Assembly (NCBI GenBank): GCA_030622515.1
Contig: JAUXGB010000002.1
Coordinates: 1 to 40,710, forward strand
Direction: 5' to 3'
From: Candidatus Altarchaeota archaeon
GTDB lineage: Archaea; SpSt-1190; DYHY01
Length of the DNA stretch: 40,710 nucleotides
Shown here: in pieces, positions 16,277-23,140 of the stretch
Numbering within the stretch: the stretch's first letter is position 1
Layout of the letters: the number at the start of each line of letters is the position of its first letter
Program-made: the position numbers and the translations under genes
Notes under the pieces: model-generated
Told to the model about the DNA's origin: nothing
The model's input: only the letters and a program-made list of their open reading frames with translations
Database searches by the model: none

Positions 16277-17362
16277 ATGGGGAAGGTAAAAAAAATGGAC
16301 TTCATCATACAGAACACGGCAAATAAAGAAAGTTCTGGCTCTGACATGGATGTCGGGCAAGCCAGAATAGTTGTAATGGGATGCGGCGGTGCTGGCAACA
16401 ACACAGCTGACAGACTATACCGACTTGGCGTAAAGGGAGCAACTGTCATCGCAATAAACACTGACAAGCTCCATCTTGACGCTAGGGAGGCAGACAAAAA
16501 GCTCTTGATTGGACGAGAGCTAACTAAAGGACTCGGAGCGGGAGGCTACCCTGAAATTGGGCGAGCAGCCACGGAAGAGTCCAGGAACGACATAAAGGAC
16601 TTGCTTAGGAACGCAGACCTGACCTTTGTCACCGCAGGACTTGGTGGCGGGACAGGAACTGGCGCAGCTCCAATAGTTGCCCAGCTTGCAAAAGAGCAAG
16701 GCTCTATCGTCATTGGCGTAGTAACCATGCCGTTCAAGATGGAACGTGCAAGGATTTTCAAGGCCGAGGGCGGACTTTATGAGTTCAGGCAGATAGCTGA
16801 CACAGTTATCGTCATCGACAACAACCGGCTGGTCGAAGTCGCCGGCAAATTGCCGATAGGCCAGGCCTTTGCAGTTGCAGACGAACTGATTGCAACCATG
16901 ATAAAGGGAATTGTCGAGACAATTGCGGTACCGAGCTTAGTAAACCTAGACTATGCTGACGTGAAGGCGATTATGACCAATGGAGGCGTAGCAGTAATAG
17001 GAGTCGGTGAATCAACATCCGAAAACAAGGCGGAAGAGGCTGTAAGAAAAGCCCTAACCAACCCACTGTTGGATGTCTCCTACCAGGGAGCGACAGGCGC
17101 ACTTATCCACATTGTTGGAGGCCCTGACATGACTCTGGAGGAAACTACCCAGATTGGTGAGATGGTAGCGAAAGACCTTGACAGCTCAGCCCAGGTTATC
17201 TGGGGAGCGAGAATTGACCCAGCCCTTGAGGGGACCATCCGTGTGATGACTATCATCACAGGGGTTAAGTCACCACACATCCTTGGGCCAGTCAATGCAA
17301 GGGAGTCTTCCATCGAGACCAAGAAGACAGCCAACACCTTGGGGATACCCCTGCTGGTTTAA
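16277..17362 (+). CDS. ftsZ: Cell division GTPase FtsZ
   Basis: A 361-residue tubulin-family GTPase that polymerises at the division site. It has GCGGAGNN (residues 35-42), the tubulin signature GGGTGTG (residues 123-129), [11 protein letters not shown] and IDNNRLVEV. The C-terminal tail is short ([15 protein letters not shown]). Two ATGs fit, 16277 and 16295; GGGGAAGGT before the second could act as a Shine-Dalgarno sequence. SepF, the archaeal membrane anchor for FtsZ, is also in the window at 31117. The gene is flanked on both sides by strongly structured non-coding sequence. Confidence 0.96.
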   Translation: MGKVKKMDFIIQNTANKESSGSDMDVGQARIVVMGCGGAGNNTADRLYRLGVKGATVIAINTDKLHLDAREADKKLLIGRELTKGLGAGGYPEIGRAATEESRNDIKDLLRNADLTFVTAGLGGGTGTGAAPIVAQLAKEQGSIVIGVVTMPFKMERARIFKAEGGLYEFRQIADTVIVIDNNRLVEVAGKLPIGQAFAVADELIATMIKGIVETIAVPSLVNLDYADVKAIMTNGGVAVIGVGESTSENKAEEAVRKALTNPLLDVSYQGATGALIHIVGGPDMTLEETTQIGEMVAKDLDSSAQVIWGARIDPALEGTIRVMTIITGVKSPHILGPVNARESSIETKKTANTLGIPLLV

Positions 17363-17368
17363 ACTCAA

Positions 17369-17604
17369 CTTGGGCGGACGGAAGATTATTTTTAGGCCAC
17401 CCCCCTAACTTACCCCCCTCCGTCTGCCCCAAGTCTTGAGCCAGCATTATGCTCAAGCCAGCCTACCCCATCGGATAGGAGGGCGCGAGATGGGCCACCA
17501 CCCATACCAAACTGGTATACACCCCCGACCCACAAAAAGGTTGTCGAACCTTTAATTGGCGGACACCCTACTGACCCTAGGACTCCGCCAATCTTTTTAT
17601 TTTT
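17369..17604 (+). ncRNA. Candidate structured RNA or long structured 3' UTR after ftsZ
   Basis: Seven bases after the ftsZ stop a chain of stem-loops begins. (A) CTTGGGCGGACGGA pairs with 17419-17433, 14 bp with one bulged C and one G-U. (B) CTTGAGC/GCTCAAG at 17435-17457. (C) CCCATC/GATGGG at 17467-17494. (D) ATACCA/TGGTAT at 17504-17518. (E) AAAGGTT-GTCG-AACCTTT at 17536-17553. (F) ATTGGCGGA/TCCGCCAAT at 17555-17592, followed by a T-rich tract. Unpaired segments are rich in ACCCC. No conserved reading frame is present, nor signatures of RNase P, SRP or tRNA that I can see. The strand is inferred from the 3' T-tract and the ftsZ read-through direction. Confidence 0.5.
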
Positions 17605-17609
17605 CAAAA

Positions 17610-17622
17610 GCCTTAAAAAGCC
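17610..17622 (+). promoter_or_regulatory. CCTTAAAAA promoter, copy 1
   Basis: GCCTTAAAAAGCC lies about 25 bases before the ATG at 17641. It is one of four near-identical promoter elements in 1.2 kb. Confidence 0.5.
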
Positions 17623-17640
17623 AGCACTTTTTAGTGGTCT

Positions 17641-18036
17641 ATGGGAGGTCTTGTTAGACAGGTCTGGAACAGGCTTCGATACGGCAAACCATCCGAAAAA
17701 AGATGCCTTTCTCTGGACGACGCCATAGGGTGGGCTTTCCATGACGAAGAATCCGGAGATAGATACAGTGTCAAGGCGCGCATCTCCCACAAAACCCGAG
17801 TGTCTCGCGGTAAAGTACGCATTAACTCGACAGCACCAAAAGGACCAATGGAGAAAGAACTAAGGGATGCTGTCGCACTAACGGACCTAAGGGATGCCGC
17901 TGTCACTTATGAAGTTAGGCGAAATGGAAAAGATAGTTACTTTGAACTGTGCGGTCGGTCGTCCCCATCAGGCGAAAGATCAGAGTATGCTTGGGATGTC
18001 GACATCTCGATATACGCCCAACCTGCCGAAGCATAA
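17641..18036 (+). CDS. Orphan small protein A of the ftsZ-gatE interval
   Basis: 131 residues, not recognised. It reads as alternating strands with one central helix: YSVKARISHKTRVSRG, KELRDAVALTDLRDAAVTYEV, YFELCGRSS, YAWDVDISIYAQP. The segment DLRDAAV followed by an F-x-L strand and a final Y-x-WDVDI-type strand is weakly matched in the next gene (VEDLRDAVVKDIEF ... FRYDVEFEL), suggesting divergent paralogues. There is no signal peptide, membrane span or Cys cluster. It has its own leaderless promoter. Confidence 0.68.
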   Translation: MGGLVRQVWNRLRYGKPSEKRCLSLDDAIGWAFHDEESGDRYSVKARISHKTRVSRGKVRINSTAPKGPMEKELRDAVALTDLRDAAVTYEVRRNGKDSYFELCGRSSPSGERSEYAWDVDISIYAQPAEA

Positions 18037-18050
18037 ACCCTTAAAAACCC
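18037..18050 (+). promoter_or_regulatory. CCTTAAAAA promoter, copy 2
   Basis: ACCCTTAAAAACCC lies just after the stop of protein A and about 33 bases before the next ATG (18077), leaving room for a short leader with GAGGA. Confidence 0.5.
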
Positions 18051-18076
18051 GACCGGGAAGGCCTTGAGGAAGCAAG

Positions 18077-18403
18077 ATGTACCTTAAGAAAAGACAAATC
18101 CACAGGACCTACATCAGCAAGGAAGCCAGAGCAGCGCTTGACAGCTACTACGAGACAGGATTTGTGGAAGACCTGAGAGATGCAGTTGTCAAAGATATCG
18201 AGTTCAAAGGGTACAAGGTGAGGAAAGCTGTCCTAAATGTGGACGAGTACACCCCCTACAGCGACAGGGATTTCTTCAAGATGAGCGTTGATGCGGAAAC
18301 GAGAGGACAGGCCGACAACTTCAGATATGATGTTGAATTCGAACTCACAGATTCAGGCCCAAAAGTGCTGAAGCTTGAGGAAGTCGCCGAAGCAACAACC
18401 TAA
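18077..18403 (+). CDS. Orphan small protein B of the ftsZ-gatE interval
   Basis: 108 residues, not recognised. It has a basic N-terminus (MYLKKRQIHRTYISKEAR), one helix (AALDSYYETGFVEDLRDAVV), then three or four strands (YKVRKAVLNVDEY, FFKMSVDAETRG, FRYDVEFELTDSG) and an acidic tail. It is weakly similar to protein A over DLRDA and the terminal strands. GAGGA about seven bases before the ATG may serve as Shine-Dalgarno sequence; a CCTTAAAAA promoter element lies upstream. Confidence 0.68.
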   Translation: MYLKKRQIHRTYISKEARAALDSYYETGFVEDLRDAVVKDIEFKGYKVRKAVLNVDEYTPYSDRDFFKMSVDAETRGQADNFRYDVEFELTDSGPKVLKLEEVAEATT

Positions 18404-18417
18404 ACCCTTAAAAAGCC
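18404..18417 (+). promoter_or_regulatory. CCTTAAAAA promoter, copy 3
   Basis: ACCCTTAAAAAGCC lies about 25 bases before the ATG at 18436, directly after the stop of protein B. Confidence 0.5.
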
Positions 18418-18435
18418 CCCACTTCCTAATGGTAT

Positions 18436-18744
18436 ATGTTACATACAGACCCAGATTTAATTCAGAGCGCATATTTGACAGTAAACAACCACGTTGACCA
18501 AGAGGCCAAAAAACTTGGTTATGCTGGCGGCAGGATTCTCGGGAAAATAGGAAAAGGTTTCCATCTCAACCCCATCGGGCAGGAGAATGGCATGCAGCTT
18601 GCAGAAGCCGATTTCCAGTCAGTTTGCAAAATGTCTAACGGCGTTACAATCGTTGGCCCGAAAAAGCTAACTATCCAGTATGATGAAGCCAAGGTAACGA
18701 TTTACCAACCGCCTGTTGAAGCAGCTCCAGAGAAGATGGAATAA
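18436..18744 (+). CDS. Orphan small protein C of the ftsZ-gatE interval
   Basis: 102 residues, not recognised. An N-terminal helix (DLIQSAYLTVNNHVDQEAKKLGY) is followed by a Gly-rich turn (AGGRILGKIGKGFHLNPIG) and strands (GVTIVGPKKLTIQYDEAKVTIYQPP), ending in an acidic tail. The helix-then-strands plan and the Tyr/Pro-rich end recall its neighbours, without clear identity. It has its own leaderless promoter of the shared type. Confidence 0.66.
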   Translation: MLHTDPDLIQSAYLTVNNHVDQEAKKLGYAGGRILGKIGKGFHLNPIGQENGMQLAEADFQSVCKMSNGVTIVGPKKLTIQYDEAKVTIYQPPVEAAPEKME

Positions 18745-18750
18745 ATTAAA

Positions 18751-18764
18751 AACCCTTAAAAATC
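18751..18764 (+). promoter_or_regulatory. CCTTAAAAA promoter, copy 4
   Basis: AACCCTTAAAAATC lies about 25 bases before the ATG at 18784. Confidence 0.5.
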
Positions 18765-18783
18765 CCAAAGTCCCCACTCATCT

Positions 18784-19200
18784 ATGGGGAGGCGTGTAAG
18801 CAAGCTTCTAGGCTATCTTTCCCGCCTTTTAGAGCTCCAGAAAGAAGCCTGCCGGGACTGGAGATACGGCGAAGGCCAGAAGCCTTTCGACAGCGCTGTC
18901 AAGGAACTCTGCCACGAGGACGAGCGGAGCCTTTTCCCTTGGAAGCACAAGATAACTGGCGAACTTCTTGGCGATGGTTGGAATTCCCACGTCCCTGTCC
19001 GAAGCGGCCGCGTCGAAGGCGAGCACAAAGCGGTCGAGGCGGCAAGAACGCTTGCCGATGTGATTGTCGGGCCGAAAGCAACAGACCACCTTTGCCATGT
19101 CGAATCAGGCGACGGGTACAGGGAGCTTTCCGGAACAGCAACAAGGGCCAACGGGACCCCAGTGAGCTACTTTCTCAAAGACACATTCCAAAAGTATTAG
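18784..19200 (+). CDS. Orphan small protein D of the ftsZ-gatE interval
   Basis: 138 residues, not recognised. It begins with a basic amphipathic helix (RRVSKLLGYLSRLLELQKEA), then a charged middle with Trp, His and Cys residues (LCHEDERSLFPWKHKITGE), a helix (EGEHKAVEAARTLADVIV) and strands (YRELSGTATRANGTPVSYFL). No catalytic motif stands out. It is the fourth consecutive gene with a CCTTAAAAA promoter. Confidence 0.66.
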   Translation: MGRRVSKLLGYLSRLLELQKEACRDWRYGEGQKPFDSAVKELCHEDERSLFPWKHKITGELLGDGWNSHVPVRSGRVEGEHKAVEAARTLADVIVGPKATDHLCHVESGDGYRELSGTATRANGTPVSYFLKDTFQKY

Positions 19201-19260
19201 CCTGACAGACCATAGCAACCTATATAAATCATAACCCTTTCCAAGTAGCAATAAAGAGGG

Positions 19261-19953
19261 ATGAATATGAATGGAATATGTCATTCAATGGAAGATGTAG
19301 ACAACTATCTTAGCAAGGAAGACAGGAAGCAACTTGAGGGTGCTGTAAGCGAGTGCCTAATGGATATGAGTCCTTTTCACGAAGAAACAGCTGAAGAGAT
19401 TAATGACCTAGAGATTGGGCTTCTCCGCCACGAAAGGCTGACAGACAAGGAAGGTTCCGAGTACGACCAGTTCAGTCTTCACGCCAGTGCAATGGTTAGG
19501 GCGGGAAAGACATGGTCAACCCGAGCGCAACCAATTCAGTATCGCCACGACCTTGGAAGACCGTTCAGCGCATTAGAATCCGATTCCAATGCGGGCTATT
19601 TCCTAGGTGTAGACAATCCTATGAGAAATGTTGTTCGTCTGCTTTCCAATCTAACCACACAGGCAGGAATCAAACTTCAGGAAATAAATCAGGTTAAACC
19701 TCTGGGCGGATGGGACAATTTCAACTACGGCTGCTCCCGTCAGGGAGAGAACGCCCCTCCAGGAAGTGCAACCATGATATACCACATAGAAGGCGTTGGA
19801 AAAAGGGAAGGTGACGAGCCTCTTTCTGTTGAGGGAACTGCCAAAGTCAGTGTCAGGAAGTTTGATGCAGCCCATCCACATGCCTGCTGCCTTGACCTAG
19901 AAATAACGGACTATGCCGAGCCAGGCAAGGTCATGCTTAACCAAGAAGCATAG
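19261..19953 (+). CDS. Orphan protein E of the ftsZ-gatE interval
   Basis: 230 residues, not recognised. An acidic helical N-terminus (residues 1-60) is followed by strand-rich segments (FSLHASAMVRAGKTWSTRA, ATMIYHIEGVGKREGDEPLS, GTAKVSVRKFDAAHP, CCLDLEITDYAEPGK). The final pattern of L-x-L-x-I strands near Asp/Pro is like the ends of proteins A and B in character. TATATAAATC (19221-19230) is upstream. GAGGG directly before the first ATG fits the second ATG (19267) better, so the true start may be 19267. Confidence 0.66.
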   Translation: MNMNGICHSMEDVDNYLSKEDRKQLEGAVSECLMDMSPFHEETAEEINDLEIGLLRHERLTDKEGSEYDQFSLHASAMVRAGKTWSTRAQPIQYRHDLGRPFSALESDSNAGYFLGVDNPMRNVVRLLSNLTTQAGIKLQEINQVKPLGGWDNFNYGCSRQGENAPPGSATMIYHIEGVGKREGDEPLSVEGTAKVSVRKFDAAHPHACCLDLEITDYAEPGKVMLNQEA

Positions 19954-19991
19954 GGCAGTAAGAATATAAGCTGCCTATCTTATATGAAAGC

Positions 19992-21818
19992 ATGGACTGG
20001 GGCAAGCTTGGGCTAAAGGTTGGTCTGGAAGTTCACCAACAGCTGAAGAGCTCTAAGTTATTTTGCGCCTGCCCATCCCTCCTGCGGCAGGACCCGCCTG
20101 ATTTGAAGCTTGAGCGGAAGCATCGTCCTGTCGCCAGTGAGGTCGGGACGCTTGACCCGGCTGCTTTGCACGAGTTCCTCAAGGGGAAGGCCTACCTCTA
20201 CGAGGCCTACCGAGATACAACCTGCCTTGTTGAGCTGGACGAGGAGCCGCCGCACAAACTCAACCTTGAGGCATTGAAAATCGTTATCGAGGTTGCCAAG
20301 GGACTGGGAGCGCAGCCCTTCGGCGAGCTTCACATCATGAGGAAAGCCATAATTGATGGCTCATGCCCTTCAGGCTTCCAGCGGACCCTGCTTGTGGCAG
20401 GCGACGGCTCCCTGCCCTTTGGCGGGAAGCAAATCAGGATAGAGACTATCGCCCTTGAGGAAGACGCCGCAAGGATTATTTCAAAAAGCAACAAGATAAC
20501 AGTCTTCCGGTTGGACAGGCTTGGCATCCCCCTTATCGAGATAACAACCTCGCCTGACATGGCTACGCCGGACGAGGCGAAAGCAGGCGCCGAGGCGATT
20601 GGCTTGCTTCTCCGCAGCACAGGCAAGGTTATGAGGGGGCTCGGGACCATTAGGCAGGACCTGAACGTGTCGATAAAGGGTGGCGAAAGGATTGAACTCA
20701 AGGGCGTCCAGCGACTTGATTTAATTCCGGATATGGTCCGAAACGAAGTCGCCCGTCAGCAGGCGCTAATCAGTCTTGCGAAGCAGCTGAAAGGGAAAGA
20801 CAAGGATTTCGAAACCAGCATCAGGGACGTTACCGACATCTTCCAAAGCACAGCCTGCCGGATTCTCAAGCCTCCCATCTACGCAGTCAGAATTCCAAAC
20901 TTTGCAGGCATACTAAAGCTTCCCCTGCACGCAGGAAGGCATTTTGGGAAGGAAGTGGCTGACTATGTAAGAGTCAAGGCCGGCGTTCGCGGCTTCTTCC
21001 ACACAGACGAGATGCCGGCCTACGGGGTAAGCGCTGAGGAAGTAGGCCTGCTCCGCAGCAGGCTGGAGGCCGGTCCAAGAGACCTTGTCGCTTTTGTTTC
21101 AGCCTCAAAAGAGCAGGCGCGCACCGCCCTAGCTGTTGTTGTTGACAGGTGTAAAATGGCATTCAACGGCGTGCCAAAGGAAACCCGTCAGGCTCGCGAG
21201 GACGGCTCAAGCTCCTTCCTTCGGCCTCTTGGCGGCGCAGCAAGAATGTATCCTGAAACCGACCTCCTTCCCATTGTTCTTCCCGAACACTTTGTCAGCA
21301 AAATCAAGCCGCCCCAACCGGTTGAGAAGAAGCTCGAGAAGCTTGAGAGGCTTGGCCTTAACCGCACCCTTGCAAAGGCTATCCTTCTCTCAGAGCGAAG
21401 CAGGGTTTTCCACCACGCTGTCAAGGCTGGTGTGAGGCCGACCCTTGCCGCAAGTATTCTTGAGGAGACGCTGCCTTACCTTAGAAGGGAAGGCCTTGAC
21501 ATTGCGTCCATCAGCGACAGCAGCCTGAGGGAGATGTTTGAAATGCTTGCAAGGGGGAAGCTGACGAAGGAAGTTGTCCCTGACGCGATAGCCCTGCTTG
21601 CGAGGAACATGCCGCTCAACACTCTGGCTTCAGAGAAGCTGACCGAGGACGAGCTGCGCAGGGAGCTGAAAAAACTCATTGGCGAAAATGAGGGCTATAT
21701 TGAGTCAAAGGGAAAGTACGCAATAAGCGGCCTCATGGGAATGGCCATGAAGAGGTTCAAAGGGAAGGCCGAAGGCCAGACAATCAGCAGACTTCTGAAG
21801 GAAGAGCTATCGCTCTAG
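19992..21818 (+). CDS. gatE: Glutamyl-tRNA(Gln) amidotransferase subunit E
   Basis: A 608-residue GatE, the tRNA-binding kinase/amidotransferase subunit that partners GatD. The start KVGLEVHQQL and the GatB-like core (SEVGTLDPAALHEF, ETIALEEDAARI, LIEITTSPDM, GTIRQDLNVSI) are clear. The central part carries the GatE-specific insertion, and the C-terminal YqeY-like helical tail ends near IGENEGYIESKGKYAISGLMG. A TATA-like element (AGAATATAAGC) lies about 25 bases before the ATG. It overlaps the convergent coiled-coil gene by 12 bases. Confidence 0.96.
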   Translation: MDWGKLGLKVGLEVHQQLKSSKLFCACPSLLRQDPPDLKLERKHRPVASEVGTLDPAALHEFLKGKAYLYEAYRDTTCLVELDEEPPHKLNLEALKIVIEVAKGLGAQPFGELHIMRKAIIDGSCPSGFQRTLLVAGDGSLPFGGKQIRIETIALEEDAARIISKSNKITVFRLDRLGIPLIEITTSPDMATPDEAKAGAEAIGLLLRSTGKVMRGLGTIRQDLNVSIKGGERIELKGVQRLDLIPDMVRNEVARQQALISLAKQLKGKDKDFETSIRDVTDIFQSTACRILKPPIYAVRIPNFAGILKLPLHAGRHFGKEVADYVRVKAGVRGFFHTDEMPAYGVSAEEVGLLRSRLEAGPRDLVAFVSASKEQARTALAVVVDRCKMAFNGVPKETRQAREDGSSSFLRPLGGAARMYPETDLLPIVLPEHFVSKIKPPQPVEKKLEKLERLGLNRTLAKAILLSERSRVFHHAVKAGVRPTLAASILEETLPYLRREGLDIASISDSSLREMFEMLARGKLTKEVVPDAIALLARNMPLNTLASEKLTEDELRRELKKLIGENEGYIESKGKYAISGLMGMAMKRFKGKAEGQTISRLLKEELSL

Positions 21819-22022
21819 AATGACGCCCCTTCTCATCACATCCTCGATTTTTCCAAGCCGCTTCTCCATCAACTCAACCTTCGTCTCAAGGCCTTTCAGC
21901 AGATTGACCTTGACCTGAAGGTCGTGAAGCGTCTGCTCCATATTCTGAATCCTGAAGGTAAGAACCCTTTCATTCAGCTCTTTCAGCTCCTCTTCGTCAA
22001 AACGCCTGTCCATCTCGTCCAT
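21807..22022 (-). CDS. Short coiled-coil protein
   Basis: 71 residues, almost entirely an amphipathic helix with heptad spacing (LNERVLTFRIQNMEQTLHDL through LETKVELMEKRLGKIEDVM), so it probably oligomerises. No known domain. ATG 22022 is about 24 bases from CATTTATTAC on the minus strand; ATG 22013 is a second option. It resembles the coiled-coil proteins at 38652 and 38894 in type only. Confidence 0.68.
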   Translation of the reverse strand: MDEMDRRFDEEELKELNERVLTFRIQNMEQTLHDLQVKVNLLKGLETKVELMEKRLGKIEDVMRRGVILER

Positions 22023-22040
22023 AGGGAGTCAGGTGATGGG

Positions 22041-22051
22041 AAAGTAATAAA
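22041..22051. promoter_or_regulatory. Bidirectional TATA element between small divergent genes
   Basis: AAGTAATAAAT read on the plus strand and ATTTATTACTT on the minus strand both give TATA boxes at about 25-29 bases from the starts at 22076 (+) and 22022 (-). It is the second shared divergent TATA element in the window. Confidence 0.45.
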
Positions 22052-22075
22052 TGTTTGTCTGCCTTAGTTGGGCTG

Positions 22076-22348
22076 ATGGTCGGTTTATCCTTTTCTGCAC
22101 CAACCCTTCTCCTAAATGCAGGCATAATCCTCGTTCTTGTATCGGCAATTTTAGGTGGCATAATCTACCAGCAACTTTCAAGGCAATGCACCTTTGACGA
22201 GAATTCGCTTAGCTGCGACTATGCCGGGTACCTGAAGTATGGCATACTTGGCTTTGGGTTTCTGGGCTTAGTCTTTGTTCTTGCCGGGTTCACCCTGAGT
22301 ATAATAGGCGGGCTGGAAAACGAGCCCAGGAGGCTCGGGAAAAAATGA
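22076..22348 (+). CDS. Small membrane protein, two transmembrane segments
   Basis: 90 residues from ATG 22076. Hydrophobic segments at about residues 8-30 (APTLLLNAGIILVLVSAILGG) and 55-80 (YGILGFGFLGLVFVLAGFTL) flank a short loop with two Cys (QCTFDENSLSCDY) that could form a disulfide outside the cell. Family unknown. It overlaps the next gene by 4 bases (ATGA), so the two are probably made together. Confidence 0.66.
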   Translation: MVGLSFSAPTLLLNAGIILVLVSAILGGIIYQQLSRQCTFDENSLSCDYAGYLKYGILGFGFLGLVFVLAGFTLSIIGGLENEPRRLGKK

Positions 22349-22668
22349 ATGAAAAAACTTACATCGGTGTAATTGCGGTAACCTTCGGCCTCTGCTTCTT
22401 CATCGCCTCCCTTATGACAATCTTCCTCCCGGGATTTGGTGACCTTCACCTAGGTTTTCTTGGATGGCTTGCCATAACGATTGAAAACATCTTTCCTTCC
22501 CTGAAACACGTAGCCTTCCCCCTTGCAATGTTTCTTGACTGGATAATTGTCTTTGGCGTGGGATTTACAATTGGGGCCTTAATAGTTATTGAAATGAGGG
22601 CCAAGAACAAGGGCAAGTGGGACCAGTTCGCGGTAAAGCATTCAATAGAAACCGCCAACTCGTTCTGA
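22345..22668 (+). CDS. Small membrane protein, about three transmembrane segments
   Basis: 107 residues, coupled to the preceding membrane protein by an ATGA overlap. Hydrophobic segments at about residues 6-30, 39-55 and 60-85 are followed by a basic tail (MRAKNKGKWDQF). Not recognised. The pair could form a small membrane complex; nothing in the sequence shows its role. Confidence 0.66.
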   Translation: MNEKTYIGVIAVTFGLCFFIASLMTIFLPGFGDLHLGFLGWLAITIENIFPSLKHVAFPLAMFLDWIIVFGVGFTIGALIVIEMRAKNKGKWDQFAVKHSIETANSF

Positions 22669-22689
22669 AACAACACAAGAAGGAGGACA

Positions 22690-23005
22690 TCCTACTCGGT
22701 CTTTACCCCGCCTAATCAGGAATGGGTTGTCCTTTCGGAACATCCTCTCAAGACTTGTCAATTACCCCCAAGTCTTTTTCACCTTCCAAATTGGCATGTG
22801 AGGCTGCCAATAAGTGAGAGGTGGCCGGGAGATAGGATGGATGCACTTTGGTGCAAATCCTATCGGCTTATGCACCCCCCGTGCAGCATTGAGCCAAAAG
22901 ATTTGAGGCAACTTCCTTATGATTCCTGTCTCCAAGTTCCGTAAGGTTTGTTTGCCTGTAGGCCCTTGACTTCTACCCCCGCGGCCAAGAGTATATAGGC
23001 GGTTC
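22690..23005. ncRNA. Structured non-coding region, strand unresolved
   Basis: Between 22669 and 23140 there is no supported gene but many stem-loops. They are AAGACTTG/CAAGTCTT (22750-22776, then T5), ATTGGCA/TGCCAAT (22790-22811), GATAGGAT with inner TGCAC-TTTG-GTGCA closed by ATCCTATC (22831-22864), TGCAC/GTGCA around C5 (22871-22885), and AGGCAA plus CCTTA pairing with TAAGG plus TTGCCT (22906-22957). CCGCCTA (22708-22714) could pair with TAGGCGG (22996-23002) and close about 295 bases. Size and end-pairing fit RNase P RNA or SRP RNA, but I could not find their conserved cores on either strand. Confidence 0.45.
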
Positions 23006-23109
23006 GAGTATAAATAATTGCGTTACACCTGTTTGGTTTCTACAAAAACATCGCTTAGCGTCGATTAATCAGGGGTTACTTTGCCGTAATAAAGCACAAA
23101 ACCAAGCAA

Positions 23110-23119
23110 TCTTAATAAG
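23110..23119 (+). promoter_or_regulatory. TATA-like box of the pilus operon
   Basis: TCTTAATAAG is centred about 26 bases before the ATG at 23141, supporting that start over the in-frame TTG at 23135. Confidence 0.5.
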
Positions 23120-23140
23120 ACCCCTGCCCCTTAGTTGCTC

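Noticed and set aside
17400-17535. G-quadruplex potential on the minus strand opposite the C-rich segments
   Set aside because: G-runs are present but the stem-loop pattern on the plus strand explains the sequence better and no promoter or gene start lies there.
22690-23005. Firm call as RNase P RNA or SRP RNA
   Set aside because: The conserved CR-I/CR-V core of RNase P and the helix 8 AGCA motif of SRP RNA were not found on either strand; left as an unresolved structured RNA.
22996-23015. tRNA T-arm-like GGTTCGAGT
   Set aside because: The flanking bases do not form a T-stem and no acceptor or anticodon arm can be drawn.
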